Of a stretch of DNA of 64,000 nt, positions 25,960-35,639 are shown in pieces (positions within the stretch are counted from its first letter, which is position 1; each line of letters starts with the position of its first letter). The DNA lies in assembly GCF_012641395.1 (NCBI RefSeq), contig NZ_JABAIH010000009.1, positions 1-64,000 of the forward strand, read 5' to 3'. Made by a program: the position numbers and the translations under genes. This DNA is from Rhizobium sp. P32RR-XVIII (GTDB lineage Bacteria; Pseudomonadota; Alphaproteobacteria; Rhizobiales; Rhizobiaceae). The notes below the pieces were generated by a model. That model saw only the letters and a list, made by a program, of their open reading frames with translations, had not been told where the DNA came from and ran no database searches.

Positions 25960-26265
25960 CTCCGTGGTAATCCATTTATCCCTAATCGCCGCTGCATGGC
26001 ACTTCTTCTGAGAGGTGAGACTGCATAACCATCTTCGCCGGACGACTGTTGCGCGGATCGCTACGGCATATTTTTAGGCCGTGAAGAAACCGTCTTGGCT
26101 CGGCCGACGGCAACGGCTTCGGATCGGATGCGGTCTGGCTTGGCCCGGAAGCGATCCTCATCGCCGGGACTCACAGTGTTCAACCATATCGGCTAAAAAT
26201 TGCTCCCGGGATCATGGTGCTGCTCGAACGGCAAAAAAATCAAAACGTTGCAAAGCCGCTCGGCT

Positions 26266-26499
26266 TCATTGGAATTTGGTGCCATAAGCCTTGACACCCA
26301 TGAACGGTTCACCGGCCAACTCCGTGCGGGCGGCGATGTCGCGATCCTCGCAATTGACACCGCCGAAGCCATCGAGGAGCGGCGAGGTCGCGTCCAGACT
26401 TGGGTCGCAGCGCCCCTGGTCAGGCGTCTTGAAAGTTGGATCGGCCGGAGCACCGTTTTCGTAGAGCCAGCCTTCCCTGACCATTTCGCCTTGCCTCAA
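26266..26499 (-). pseudogene. Short-chain dehydrogenase, C-terminal remnant
   Basis: The minus-strand frame contains FKTPDQG and, after a short out-of-frame patch, DATSPLLDGFGGVNCEDRDI and GVKAYGTK. An overlapping frame supplies the missing GAATQVW. This is the end of retinol-dehydrogenase-type SDR proteins (GAATQVW-ATSPLLDGFGGVYCEDCDIA). The N-terminal Rossmann domain is absent and two compensating shifts disturb the rest. Confidence 0.55.
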
Positions 26500-27114
26500 A
26501 TGGCCTTGAAGCGGCGTGAAAATCTTACCCGAATGGAGCGAGAAAGCGCGAACGCAACGAAGGGACTAGCTTTTTTCAAAGGGAGAGCTATTCTTGCTGC
26601 AGTGCAGCATTCGTGATCCTGGGATCGCCACTTACCAGTCGCTCCATAGGCGCGCAGCACTGTCGCGAGGTCGAGACAGCGAAGGCAACATAGACCTCGA
26701 AAGTGCTTCTGAGTCGAACCGACACAGGTCGACCGGTAGGACAGAGTGCTGTGGCGGACAGCTCGTTAGCGAAGGAGATGTGCGATGAAGCGGCAGACGC
26801 AGCAAAGCTATGCGCCAAAGCGCAAGAAGACGGGTCGTGGTCAGTCACTGATCTAAGTACCGGATAGGTGGCTATCCTAAGCTATGGAGTTGTCTTGGAT
26901 CGTATGGATGAGGGAAAGTGCCTGGACCTTGTGGATGCTCTCAATGAATACGCCCAGGCTTCTCACCCTTCCTGATTTGTCTAAAGGAAACTGGGTTCAA
27001 GAGGGAATCAGTCCCTCGGCGAGATCGCGGAACCTTTAACGGATCATCAAGCACTGGCCTCTGGCCAACGTTTCACGTCGGTCACCATCGGCCGCAGCAC
27101 GAAAGGGTTAGGAC
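26500..27114. other. Non-coding or decayed stretch, nothing recognised
   Basis: Only short frames without family resemblance are present, on both strands. No terminator, tRNA or clear repeat was found. It probably holds further decayed sequence beside the SDR remnant. Confidence 0.4.
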
Positions 27115-27789
27115 ATGCGTATCGAACACGCCTTTCTTTTCGACCTCGACGGAACCTTGGTTGATAGCGTCTATCAACATGTACTCGCGTGGAAGGAAGC
27201 GTTGGACGAAGAAGGCATCGAGCTTTCGATCTGGCGGATTCACCGAAAGATTGGGATGAGCGGCGGACTGTTCACCAACCAGCTGTTGAGAGAAACTGCC
27301 GTAGCGATAACTGATGAGAAAAACGAGCGCCTGCGTCAACTGCACGCGGCTGCCTACCGTCGGCTGGGCAGCCAGATAAAGCCTCTGCCTGGAGCAGTCG
27401 AATTGCTTCAATGGTTGTCCAGCGAAAGAATACCCTATGCCATCGCCACCAGCGGCAGGCTTGAAACAGCCGCGGTCAACATTGCCGCTCTGGGTGTGGA
27501 CCCGAGATCGTTGCCAGTCATAACGAGAGATCAGGTGAAATATGCCAAGCCGGATCCTGATCTCTTCCTCGCCGCAGCCAAGGCTTTGAAGGTTCCTATC
27601 GAAAACTCTGTGGTCGTCGGAGACAGCATTTGGGACATGCTCGCTGCGATCCGCTGCCGGGCGCTCGGAATCGGCCTTCTCAGCGGGGGCTATGGCCGGG
27701 AGGAACTGCGCGACGCCGGTGCAATCAGGGTCTATGAGGATCCGGCCGATCTGCTGCACCACATCGATGAAGTCGGAGGCAGGAGATAG
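27115..27789 (+). CDS. HAD-superfamily hydrolase (phosphoglycolate phosphatase/beta-phosphoglucomutase-like)
   Basis: A 224-residue HAD protein with all motifs: I FLFDLDGTLVDS (nucleophile Asp and acid Asp), II IATSGR, III KYAKPDPDLF, IV VVGDSIWDMLAA. A four-helix cap lies at about 20-80, as in class C1 phosphatases. The substrate is not evident. It stands alone, flanked by decayed regions, and is preceded by a run with several GA-rich stretches but no clear SD at the ATG. Confidence 0.8.
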   Translation: MRIEHAFLFDLDGTLVDSVYQHVLAWKEALDEEGIELSIWRIHRKIGMSGGLFTNQLLRETAVAITDEKNERLRQLHAAAYRRLGSQIKPLPGAVELLQWLSSERIPYAIATSGRLETAAVNIAALGVDPRSLPVITRDQVKYAKPDPDLFLAAAKALKVPIENSVVVGDSIWDMLAAIRCRALGIGLLSGGYGREELRDAGAIRVYEDPADLLHHIDEVGGRR

Positions 27790-28176
27790 GTGTCGACGCC
27801 ACGAGCCGCTACGACGCCCGCTTCCTCGCCCCGCTAGGCAAAAAGCCGCAGCCAGGCCCTTGGCGATATACATGGCCGGCCGCTCGTCGCTGTCACGTGT
27901 CCCGCTCGTGACCCTACAGCTGGCTTTTCTCATGGAATCCGGTCAGGACAGCCATCACGACGCGATTGAGACGATCGTCCGCTGACGGGGAGCGTCGGTT
28001 CCAGATCGCAGTTCGCGCCACTGTGCCGTCTCATGGGGGCAGGGAACACTGCGCTGGGAGCGCGACACGGAATGCAATCAAGTTGTCGGGGAGTTCCGTA
28101 GCCATTTTGCTTCTCCTCCCGTAGATCATGATCAACATGGCACTTGATAGGCTCTCCATGAGCTAAACACGCCAAA
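27790..28176. other. Intergenic, nothing recognised
   Basis: This stretch between the HAD gene and the hsp20 terminator hairpin has no convincing gene on either strand. Overlapping short frames have no family match. Confidence 0.35.
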
Positions 28177-28201
28177 GGCACCGGGCGGGGCGCCCGATGC
28201 C
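28177..28201 (-). terminator. Hairpin downstream of hsp20
   Basis: GGCATCGGGC and GCCCGGTGCC (minus strand) form a 10-bp stem with loop GCCCC, followed by TTTGG. The T run is weak, so termination may be partial. It lies 24 bases past the hsp20 stop. Confidence 0.55.
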
Positions 28202-28224
28202 CGTTAGACGTCTGATACTGTTTG

Positions 28225-28701
28225 TCAGGCGACCTTCTCACCTTCGATCTGCTTAGTCTGATCGTTGCCAACGGCCAGGTCGCTCTTGATCTCGATGCGA
28301 CGCGGCTTCATTTCCTCCGGAACTTCACGTTTGAGATCGACTGTCAAGAGACCGTCGTTCAGGTTTGCGCCAACGATCTTGACATGGTCTGCAAGCTCGA
28401 AGCGGCGCTCGAAGCTCCGACCCGCCATACCCCGGTGCAGGTACTCGCCGTCTTGGCCATTTTTCTTCTGGCCCGACACGATAAGCATGTTCTGTTCCTG
28501 GATCATCGTCATTTCGTCCTGCGAAAAGCCCGCCACAGCCATTGCGATGCGGTAATCATCCTCGCCGGTCTTGACTATGTCATACGGGGGCCAGTTGTCG
28601 CCGGTCTCGATGCGGCTTGCCGCCTCAAGCGCGTCCAACATACGATCGAATCCGATGCTCGACCGGAACAGGGGAGAGAAATCGAAAGTGGTGGTTCTCA
28701 T
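28225..28701 (-). CDS. Small heat-shock protein Hsp20 (IbpA-like)
   Basis: A 158-residue Hsp20 chaperone. The N-terminal arm MRTTTFDFSPLFRSSIGFDR and the alpha-crystallin core (NWPPYDIVKTGEDDYRIAMA, EYLHRGMAGRSFERRFELAD, GLLTVDLKREVPEEMKPRRI) are those of rhizobial class A Hsp20. It holds unfolded proteins for refolding. ATG 28701 is chosen because GGAGG is 8 bases upstream; GTG at 28707 would leave only 2 bases. A ROSE thermometer precedes it. It is closely related to the genes at 32560 and 38227. Confidence 0.92.
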   Translation of the reverse strand: MRTTTFDFSPLFRSSIGFDRMLDALEAASRIETGDNWPPYDIVKTGEDDYRIAMAVAGFSQDEMTMIQEQNMLIVSGQKKNGQDGEYLHRGMAGRSFERRFELADHVKIVGANLNDGLLTVDLKREVPEEMKPRRIEIKSDLAVGNDQTKQIEGEKVA

Positions 28702-28775
28702 AGCCACATCCTCCTTTGAAGCAACATGGATACGAGAGCGCCAAGTCCAAGTCGTCCTCGACGCTCACTCAGCTT
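28702..28775 (-). promoter_or_regulatory. ROSE-type RNA thermometer
   Basis: Directly before the start codon the minus strand reads GTTGCTTCAAAGGAGGAT, the ROSE 3' hairpin in which TTGCT pairs with the GGAGGA ribosome-binding site at low temperature. The Bradyrhizobium ROSE1 ends almost identically (TTTGCTCCTTGGAGGATGGCTATG in parts). Upstream stem-forming GC-rich sequence is present. The 5' boundary is estimated. Confidence 0.8.
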
Positions 28776-28803
28776 TGCCGGTCCGCCTTGGGCATCCGGT
28801 AAA

Positions 28804-29153
28804 CTAAATGTAGTGACGGAATATTTGCCGTTCAAGACGCCCAGACGGCGCAAGGCTTAGGTGCCGCCGATGCTGCGATTGGTGACACGCCTCATGAACA
28901 GTGGGATGTCCTCGAGTTCCGCGAGTTTCCCGTTTTGCTTTCAAAAAGCGCCGAAAATTCTCGCGCACTGCCGACGTTGGATGTCTGCCACATGCTTCGT
29001 CTCGGCAAAGGTCGATTAAGGTTTCGTAGGTGAGGCTTCGCTTCTCAGGGGCCACTCATCCAGGTAGTCGAACACGTCGTCAAGTCCCGCTATTTCCTGA
29101 ACGAAGTATTTCCGCCGCGCGTAAATGGGGTGGTCAAACTTGTCGAGCGCCAT
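28804..29153 (-). pseudogene. DUF982 family protein, frameshifted
   Basis: From ATG 29153, with GGAGG 5 bases upstream, the frame reads ALDKFDHPIYARRKYFVQEI and DDVFDYLDEWP. It then shifts; the family continuation EKRSLTYETLIDLCRDEACG and AVRENFRRFLKAK is in the next frame (28804-29055). One lost base near 29050 explains it. DUF982 proteins are small rhizobial proteins of unknown role; several more copies are in this window. Confidence 0.55.
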
Positions 29154-29227
29154 GGCAACCTCCTTAACTTGGCGTGTTGACGCGTACGGATTTGGGCGAC
29201 GGCTTTGGGAGCCGAAAGCGGGAAAGG

Positions 29228-29515
29228 CTATTCGACCACTTTAGGCACCAGGAAGAAATTCTGATCGGCGAGCGGCGCATTGGAAACAATATCAGCGGCC
29301 CTGTTGCCTTCCGTGACTTCGTCCGCGCGCATCTTTATTGTCATAGGCATGACCGAAGTCATCGGCTCGACGCCCTCGACGTCCACTTCCGAAAGCTGCT
29401 CGACGAAACCGAGAGTACCGTTCAGCTCGCCAACCATGCGATTTGCCTCTTCCTCCGAGACGGCAATACGGGCAAGGTGCGCAACGCGCTGAACGGTTGC
29501 AAAGTCGACGGACAT
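29228..29515 (-). CDS. gatC: Asp-tRNA(Asn)/Glu-tRNA(Gln) amidotransferase subunit C
   Basis: A 95-residue GatC with the standard FATVQRVAHLARIAVSEEEA start, LNGTLGFVEQLSEVDVEGVE, MRADEVTEGNRAADIVSNAP and FFLVPKVVE end. GatC stabilises GatA in the GatCAB complex that amidates mischarged tRNA. It looks intact, but gatA does not follow, which is unusual; a DUF982 remnant lies downstream instead. It may be a second copy or a displaced gatC. The start at 29515 gives the usual length. Confidence 0.9.
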   Translation of the reverse strand: MSVDFATVQRVAHLARIAVSEEEANRMVGELNGTLGFVEQLSEVDVEGVEPMTSVMPMTIKMRADEVTEGNRAADIVSNAPLADQNFFLVPKVVE

Positions 29516-29534
29516 GGCATTCTCCAACGGGAAT

Positions 29535-29586
29535 TTTTCAAACCGTATGCTGGCCCCAAATTTTCAAACCGTATGCTGGCCCCAAA
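29535..29586. repeat. Perfect tandem 26-bp repeat
   Basis: TTTTCAAACCGTATGCTGGC plus CCCAAA occurs twice back to back (29535-29560, 29561-29586), just upstream of gatC. It could be the end of a mobile element or binding-site repeat; no transposase is adjacent. Confidence 0.85.
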
Positions 29587-29700
29587 TAAGCCCCGCCGAA
29601 GCGGGCAGTGGTACGATGGAGATCGGGATAGGGGCACGCGATCGAATGGCCAAACTGTAAGGAAATCGCAATGTTCCGGTCAGGTAGGGTACCGTGAGCG

Positions 29701-29772
29701 TCAGCCGATAAAGCCGAACAGGGCGGCAAGGCTGCCGATGACCCAATTAGTGGGGCCCTGAGCCGTTGCCAT
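29701..29772 (-). CDS. Possible 23-residue membrane peptide
   Basis: ATG 29772 to TGA 29701 encodes MATAQGPTNWVIGSLAALFG plus three residues, a single hydrophobic helix. GAAGAG lies immediately upstream. Truncation of a longer membrane protein or chance cannot be excluded. Confidence 0.3.
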   Translation of the reverse strand: MATAQGPTNWVIGSLAALFGFIG

Positions 29773-29781
29773 CTCTTCGCG

Positions 29782-29979
29782 TCAGCTTCCATCGCCGAAA
29801 GAGGTCTTTTGCGGCATCAAGTCGGCCATTTCGAGCGCATCGTCTGCTGTCATGCCGTCTAGAAGGTCGCCGCCACTCTCGGCTGGCTCGTCTGTGAAGA
29901 TATCGACAACACACCACAACCCTGGGAATTGAGAGCTTCCCCGAAGTCTATATCGGCATTGTGCCCGCTTCTCCTTCAT
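29782..29979 (-). CDS. Small conserved hypothetical protein
   Basis: A 65-residue protein starting KEKRAQCRYRLRGSSQFPGL with an acidic second half (FTDEPAESGGDLLDGMTADD). It has a proper start with GAGG upstream. No domain is recognised. It is followed upstream, on the same strand and 17 bases away, by a 59-residue charged protein gene, so the two may be co-transcribed. Confidence 0.5.
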   Translation of the reverse strand: MKEKRAQCRYRLRGSSQFPGLWCVVDIFTDEPAESGGDLLDGMTADDALEMADLMPQKTSFGDGS

Positions 29980-29995
29980 CGTTAGGTTGCCTCTT

Positions 29996-30175
29996 CTAGT
30001 CGGCCGATGGAGCGCTATCCTCCTTCAGGCTGCTAAGTCGAGCCTCGCGCAACCGTGCGGTTTTGGCTTCGCGCTGAGCGCGTTCCCGTTCAAGGGTTGC
30101 TTTGGCAACTTCATTCGTCTTTTCGAATTTTGCTCGTTGCTCGCTAGCAGGTAAATGTGCCAACTGTCCCTCCAT
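29996..30175 (-). CDS. Small charged coiled-coil protein, 59 residues
   Basis: ATG 30175 to TAG 29996 encodes a highly charged helix: MEGQLAHLPASEQRAKFEKT, then ATLERERAQREAKTARLREA and RLSSLKEDSAPSAD. The TARLREARL segment matches TQRLREARL of the protein at 54562, so the two belong to one rhizobial family. No clear Shine-Dalgarno sequence is seen. Function unknown. Confidence 0.5.
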   Translation of the reverse strand: MEGQLAHLPASEQRAKFEKTNEVAKATLERERAQREAKTARLREARLSSLKEDSAPSAD

Positions 30176-30312
30176 CGAGATATGGGAACCAGCCCGCCAT
30201 CAATGCGGCAACGGATTACAAACGGCTCCCTGTTTAAACGGCATTAATTGAAATTTGGGCTGTTAGTGGCCAGCTTCAAGCATTGGTCTGCTGCCGTACG
30301 GTTGCAATCTCG

Positions 30313-30701
30313 TCAGGACTCTGTGGTGCACCAGTCGTTTCGATGCCCGGGCCGCCACTCTCGAGCAAAGCCGTCCTTGAGTAGCGTCTTGCCGATTTCT
30401 TCACCATTGGCCCGGTAGATATTCACCAGCGGGCGGTGAGTAGGTGTGCGTCCACCGCTCCGCTCCATTCCACCCGCAAGCCTTTTTTAGCCAAAAGCTC
30501 TTTCAACCTTCCCTGGCGATTAACGCCAGCCTCCGTTCCTTGATGCACTTCGCGTGCGACCCGATCTCCGGCGTGTCGATGCCCCGAGACGAACGGAACA
30601 CCTTCCCCCAGCAATCGCATATTCTGACCACTCGGCAGGCACTTGACCGTATCGCCGTCGACAGCCGCCATTGAGGCGCAAACCAGCAGTTCGGTGACCA
30701 C
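30313..30701 (-). pseudogene. Thermonuclease (SNase-like) homologue, frameshifted
   Basis: Starting with GTG 30701 (AGGAG 7 bases upstream) the frame gives VTELLVCASMAAVDGDTVKC and GQNMRLLGEGVPFVSG. It then loses frame; the family's IDTPEIGSHAKCIKERRLAL continuation is one base over, frame returns at GRLKELLAKKGLRVEWSG, and the end (THRPLVNIYRANGEEIGKTL, DGFAREWRPGHRND) is shifted again. SNase-type nucleases need the conserved Arg/Glu region that is disrupted here. The gene is decayed. Confidence 0.6.
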
Positions 30702-30743
30702 TATTGCGCTCCTCTATGCCTTGGCAACCGCGACAGGTCATTC

Positions 30744-31127
30744 TTAGAATTTCAAGCCGATGCCCACCGTGAGCATGTGCTGGTCGAGATCAAAGTCCAC
30801 TGATCCGCAACCAAAGTTTCCGGTGCCGAAGTCATTGAAGCGATATTCTCCCTGGCAAAGACATTGTTGGTGAACGCATAATCGACACCCGCCCCAACCG
30901 TGTACCCGCTAAGCGTATCGCTCGACGTGCTGCCAGGGGTATGTGCCTCGGCTCGCGCGGCCGTCCAACCCGCCATGCCGTAAAACAAGGCTCGTTCTAA
31001 AGCAAACCCGGGGCGACCTGGAACCGACCCTTGAGCGGTGGTTTCAACGGAAGCGGGAACGCCGAAATCCTCTTCGTTCCAATTTCTATAGAGGTCACCC
31101 TCGAAACCGATCACGATGTTGTCCATC
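30744..31127 (-). pseudogene. Outer-membrane beta-barrel protein, fragment with frameshifts
   Basis: The frame carries DNIVIGFEGDLYRNWNEEDF, GRPGFALERALFYGMAGWTA and TLSGYTVGAGVDYAFTNNVF, which match small Omp25/RopB-type barrels. The sequence then shifts; the expected last strands (YRFNDFGTGNFGCGSVDFDL, HMLTVGIGLKF) are in another frame and end at 30744. The N-terminal signal peptide and first strands are missing. It is non-functional. Confidence 0.65.
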
Positions 31128-31206
31128 TGGAGCTTCCTTCCCCTCACGCGTGACGCGTGAAGAGTGCAAAAAGGACGGGCCGAAGGCCTCGACCGTTCTC
31201 AATTTC

Positions 31207-31530
31207 TTACACGGTGGACAGCGGATGGTTGTGGTTAAACCAGATGCTGCCAGTGGCCCGGACTGCGACCACAATGCCGGCAATCACATGCGCCCACATT
31301 GCCGCTGTCACCACCGAGAAGCCAAGGACCCATGGCGCGACCGCGGCCCAGATGCCGAGCATCAGATTGATCCATTCTTCCGCCTCACAGAAAGCATAAA
31401 GCGCCACAGCGGCGATGCCGACAATGACAATACCGACGACCCAGGCGTTCCAGGCGGCGTAGGGTTCGGCGGCGAAGCCGAGCGGCCATGCGATAGCACA
31501 GACCAAGACCGGCAACGATATTGAGGACAT
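31207..31530 (-). CDS. SPW-repeat membrane protein, N-terminus probably shifted
   Basis: The frame encodes AAWNAWVVGIVIVGIAAVAL, AEEWINLMLGIWAAVAPWVL and AAMWAHVIAGIVVAVRATGS, which is the second SPW motif region of SPW-repeat proteins (four helices, unknown role, common beside stress genes in Rhizobiales). The first SPW motif appears as the degenerate IAWPLGF, and an alternative frame holds DVLNIVAGLGL, so the N-terminal half seems frameshifted near 31500-31560. ATG 31530 is taken as start with low certainty. Confidence 0.55.
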   Translation of the reverse strand: MSSISLPVLVCAIAWPLGFAAEPYAAWNAWVVGIVIVGIAAVALYAFCEAEEWINLMLGIWAAVAPWVLGFSVVTAAMWAHVIAGIVVAVRATGSIWFNHNHPLSTV

Positions 31531-31583
31531 CGAAAGCCGCCCGGTTGTTCGAAGGCAGGGACCTGGTTCATTTTTCCTCATCA

Positions 31584-31957
31584 GTGTTGCGCATTAATGG
31601 GCCGCCTCCTGCTGGCAGAAGACGGGTGCGGCGGCAGCAATTGAACCGCCTTGCTGCGATGTCCGGTTGTCGGGGAAGAGGAGACGGAACAGGCACTGTT
31701 CCTGCTGGTAGGTACGGCCCCAGCAGATCCAGCCTCGGTGCCGCACCTGTTTGGCGAGATACACGCAATGGCATTTTCGGAAACCGGGAGCATTCGAGAG
31801 AAAGACTGCTTCGCCGGTTGTCGTTCGAGCCTTGGAAGCCGAAACAGGTGTGTTGTTTTCGTGGTGCGTCTAACAGTCTCTGTCATTCACCCCTCCCTGC
31901 TGGCGAAGGATCGAGACCGACGGCGGCCCACGGCCGCCCTCGGCGCTTTGATTGACA
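31584..31957. other. No gene recognised
   Basis: Short frames on both strands, none with family resemblance that I can name. A minus-strand frame with LAKQVRHRGWICWGRTYQQE looks protein-like but is not identified. Probably decayed. Confidence 0.3.
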
Positions 31958-32468
31958 TCAACTCTTGATGGCGATGCGCTTGACCTGTGACTGCGCCTTG
32001 TCGCTCTTCGGCAAGGTCACGGTCAGCACGCCGTTCTTGAAGCGAGCATCGACCTCATCTTCCTTGACTTCGAAACCGAGCGGGATGCGGCGCTCGAACC
32101 GGCCGTAATAACGCTCAGAGAAGTGCCGATCCTTGTCCTCGCTCTCTGAGCGCTTTTCGCCCTTCAGCGTTAGCACTCCGTCATTGAGCAGGACCTCAAT
32201 GTCCTTTTCCTCAAGGCCGGGCACTTCGGCCGTCACCTTGATCTCCTTGTTCGGTGTCGGAGATCTCGACGCTCGGCCAACCGGTACTGAATGCGGATGT
32301 CCGGGCAACGGATGGCAGGCTGGAGCCGAAGCCGCGGAAGACGTCGTCGAACAGCCGGTTTACCTCGCGATGCAGCGACAGGAACGGATCACGCCCGTCA
32401 TCGCGAAAAAGGCTCGGAACCTGGTTGCCGTTGTCGCGGCCCCAGGGAATCAAATCACGCATACTCAT
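31958..32468 (-). pseudogene. Hsp20 family protein with one frameshift
   Basis: The N-terminal part (MSMRDLIPWGRDNGNQVPSL, DPFLSLHREVNRLFDDVFRG, up to WPSVEISDTE) starts at 32468 with GGAG 6 bases upstream. The alpha-crystallin core (KEIKVTAEVPGLEEKDIEVL, FERRIPLGFEVKEDEVDARF, NGVLTVTLPKS) is in the next frame. One missing base near 32256 separates them. This subtype differs from the three ROSE-controlled Hsp20 genes. If the shift is a sequencing error the gene would be a normal 169-residue chaperone. Confidence 0.75.
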
Positions 32469-32559
32469 GATTTTCTCCTTTCTGATGGTTCGCTTGGCAA
32501 ATCTTCACTGCTGGCGCCGAGCCTAGCCCGGCGTCAGTGCGCTTATTGTGGTGGAAGCC

Positions 32560-33033
32560 TTAAGCCGCCTGCTTCTCGGCCTCGATCTGCTTCGTCTGAG
32601 TCATGGGCAGCGTATCGGTTGCGATCTCGATCTTGCGCGGCTTCATCTCTTCCGGGATTTCGCGCTTGAGGTCGATGGTCAGAAGACCATTGACAAGCCC
32701 GGCGCCCACGACCTTGACGTGGTCGGCGAGCTCGAACCGGCGCTGGAACGAGCGGCCGGCGATGCCGCGATGCAGATACTGCACATCTTCAGCATTCGCC
32801 TTCTGGCCCGATACGACGAGCATGTTCTGCTCCTGGGTAATCGTCAGTTCGTCCTGCGAGAAGCCCGCCACTGCCACGGCAATGCGGTAATCGTCCTCAC
32901 CGGACTTGACGATGTCGTAGGGCGGCCAGTTGTCGATCGCCTCGACACGGCTTGCAGTTTCGAGCGCATTCAGTATCCGGTCGAAACCGACGCTCGACCG
33001 GAACAGGGGAGAAAAATCGAGGTTTGTCCTCAT
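32560..33033 (-). CDS. Small heat-shock protein Hsp20 (IbpA-like)
   Basis: A 157-residue Hsp20: MRTNLDFSPLFRSSVGFDRI, NWPPYDIVKSGEDDYRIAVA, MLVVSGQKANAEDVQYLHRG, FQRRFELADHVKVVGAGLVN and LKREIPEEMKPRKIEI. It is clearly a paralogue of the proteins at 28225 and 38227. ATG 33033 has GGAGG 8 bases upstream; ATG 33039 is the alternative. The ROSE-like leader predicts translation only at elevated temperature. Confidence 0.92.
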   Translation of the reverse strand: MRTNLDFSPLFRSSVGFDRILNALETASRVEAIDNWPPYDIVKSGEDDYRIAVAVAGFSQDELTITQEQNMLVVSGQKANAEDVQYLHRGIAGRSFQRRFELADHVKVVGAGLVNGLLTIDLKREIPEEMKPRKIEIATDTLPMTQTKQIEAEKQAA

Positions 33034-33105
33034 AGCCATATCCTCCTTATAAGCAACATGGACACAAGGACACGCCAAGAGCACTTGGCCGCTTCCTGGA
33101 CTTGT
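33034..33105 (-). promoter_or_regulatory. ROSE-type RNA thermometer
   Basis: The leader ends CCATGTTGCTTATAAGGAGGATATGGCTATG in two adjoining parts: TTGCTTATAAGGAGGAT is the ROSE 3' hairpin masking the ribosome-binding site. The same arrangement precedes two other hsp20 genes here. The 5' boundary is estimated. Confidence 0.78.
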
Positions 33106-33245
33106 CGATTCCCATTGGGCAATCGAACAATATTGATATAATCCAGTGGCTTGCCGTTTCAAGAGGAGTGGAATTGCCTGACATAGGAAATGATTTTTTT
33201 GTTGGTCGCACCACATTAGAGCAAGGCAAGAGAAGGAGAGTGGAT

Positions 33246-33467
33246 ATGACAATGACATCTGAAGACGTCATCGCCATTCTTGGGCCTGTCGATGAAATTC
33301 TGGTGGCGGAGGTCAGGGCGACAGGTGCGACGGCGGCTGAACTCGCTGAGGCATTTGCGTGGGCCAACAATGACGAAGCCTTGATGGGTGAAGGGCGGCC
33401 TCTGCCGACCGGCAGAGTTGCCGCCCTGATCGATCTGTTGGTCTCGAATGAAGAGGAGCCGGAATAG
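33246..33467 (+). CDS. Small conserved hypothetical protein, 73 residues
   Basis: A 73-residue acidic helical protein (SEDVIAILGPVDEILVAEVR, GATAAELAEAFAWANNDEAL, PTGRVAALIDLLVSNEEEPE). The start at ATG 33246 has GGAG 7 bases upstream. It sits divergently from an hsp20 gene, a setting in which similar small proteins are common in rhizobia. No domain or function is recognised. Confidence 0.6.
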   Translation: MTMTSEDVIAILGPVDEILVAEVRATGATAAELAEAFAWANNDEALMGEGRPLPTGRVAALIDLLVSNEEEPE

Positions 33468-33508
33468 GCAAGGCGGGCGACCCCGCCTCCTTTGAGTTGC
33501 TGCCTGGC

Positions 33509-33680
33509 CTATGCCATCGTGACCATCCGAACATCGCCTCGGCGATCGAGGACGTCGACCACGACCTGACGGCCGGAGTGGCGGATGGCGACGTCGGCCA
33601 TGCCATCGCCGATCCGCAGGCGCCGCAGGATCACCTCGTCGAGGAATGACGGCAGATGCGGCTCCTTGAAACTCACTAGC
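33509..33680 (-). pseudogene. Amylo-alpha-1,6-glucosidase, C-terminal remnant
   Basis: The minus frame FKEPHLPSFLDEVILRRLRI, GDGMADVAIRHSGRQVVVDV and LDRRGDVRMVT matches the conserved C-terminal beta-domain tail of bacterial glycogen-debranching type glucosidases. The catalytic part is absent, so this is a leftover after deletion. Confidence 0.5.
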
Positions 33681-33695
33681 AAAGCGCCCGGTGCG

Positions 33696-33908
33696 TCATT
33701 GACCGGGCACTTCCTGCGAGGCGTTGTCCCTCATGGCCTCCACCAGTTCGTCGTGGACTCGGATGCCTCTTTTGAAGCAGCGGCCGACAGCCGTCATCAA
33801 TTCGGCGACGGCCGCCGGGTCCTTTGCAATCCCGCGTTCGCGCGCGATGGTCTTGACGACATCGACACATATGCGGAGGTCTTCCCTCGAAAGATGACTG
33901 CTCGTCAT
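33696..33908 (-). CDS. Small conserved hypothetical protein downstream of groEL
   Basis: A 70-residue helical protein: TSSHLSREDLRICVDVVKTI, AAVAELMTAVGRCFKRGIRV and DELVEAMRDNA. ATG 33908 with GGAG 6 bases upstream is chosen over the longer frame, which runs back into the groEL terminator hairpin. It is on the groEL strand and may be transcribed by read-through. Function unknown. Confidence 0.55.
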   Translation of the reverse strand: MTSSHLSREDLRICVDVVKTIARERGIAKDPAAVAELMTAVGRCFKRGIRVHDELVEAMRDNASQEVPGQ

Positions 33909-33926
33909 CTGCCGCTCCAAGGAACG

Positions 33927-33946
33927 CCCGCCGCTTTCGCGGCGGG
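33927..33946 (-). terminator. Stem-loop downstream of groEL
   Basis: CCCGCCGC, loop GAAA, GCGGCGGG: a perfect 8-bp stem with a stable GNRA tetraloop 11 bases after the groEL stop. No T run follows, so it may act as an mRNA 3' stabiliser or partial terminator. Confidence 0.6.
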
Positions 33947-33956
33947 GCACGCCTTC

Positions 33957-35585
<1,629 letters not shown>

Positions 35586-35639
35586 TTCTTTAACTCCTCA
35601 ATAGGCAGCTAGTTGACTGATGTTTGCGGCTGGGTCAGC

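Noticed and set aside
20094..26000. urt operon as a branched-chain amino-acid (liv) importer
   Set aside because: The fold is Liv-like, but the UrtA motifs (GVLHSLSGTMAISE, VFGCWTSSSRKSV) and the long UrtB extension identify the urea subgroup.
26588..26848. 86-residue minus-strand frame as a gene
   Set aside because: Cys/Ser-rich sequence without homology, no ribosome-binding site, and lies in a decayed stretch.
28702..28775. FourU-type thermometer before hsp20
   Set aside because: No UUUU opposite the ribosome-binding site; TTGCT with GGAGGA is the ROSE arrangement.
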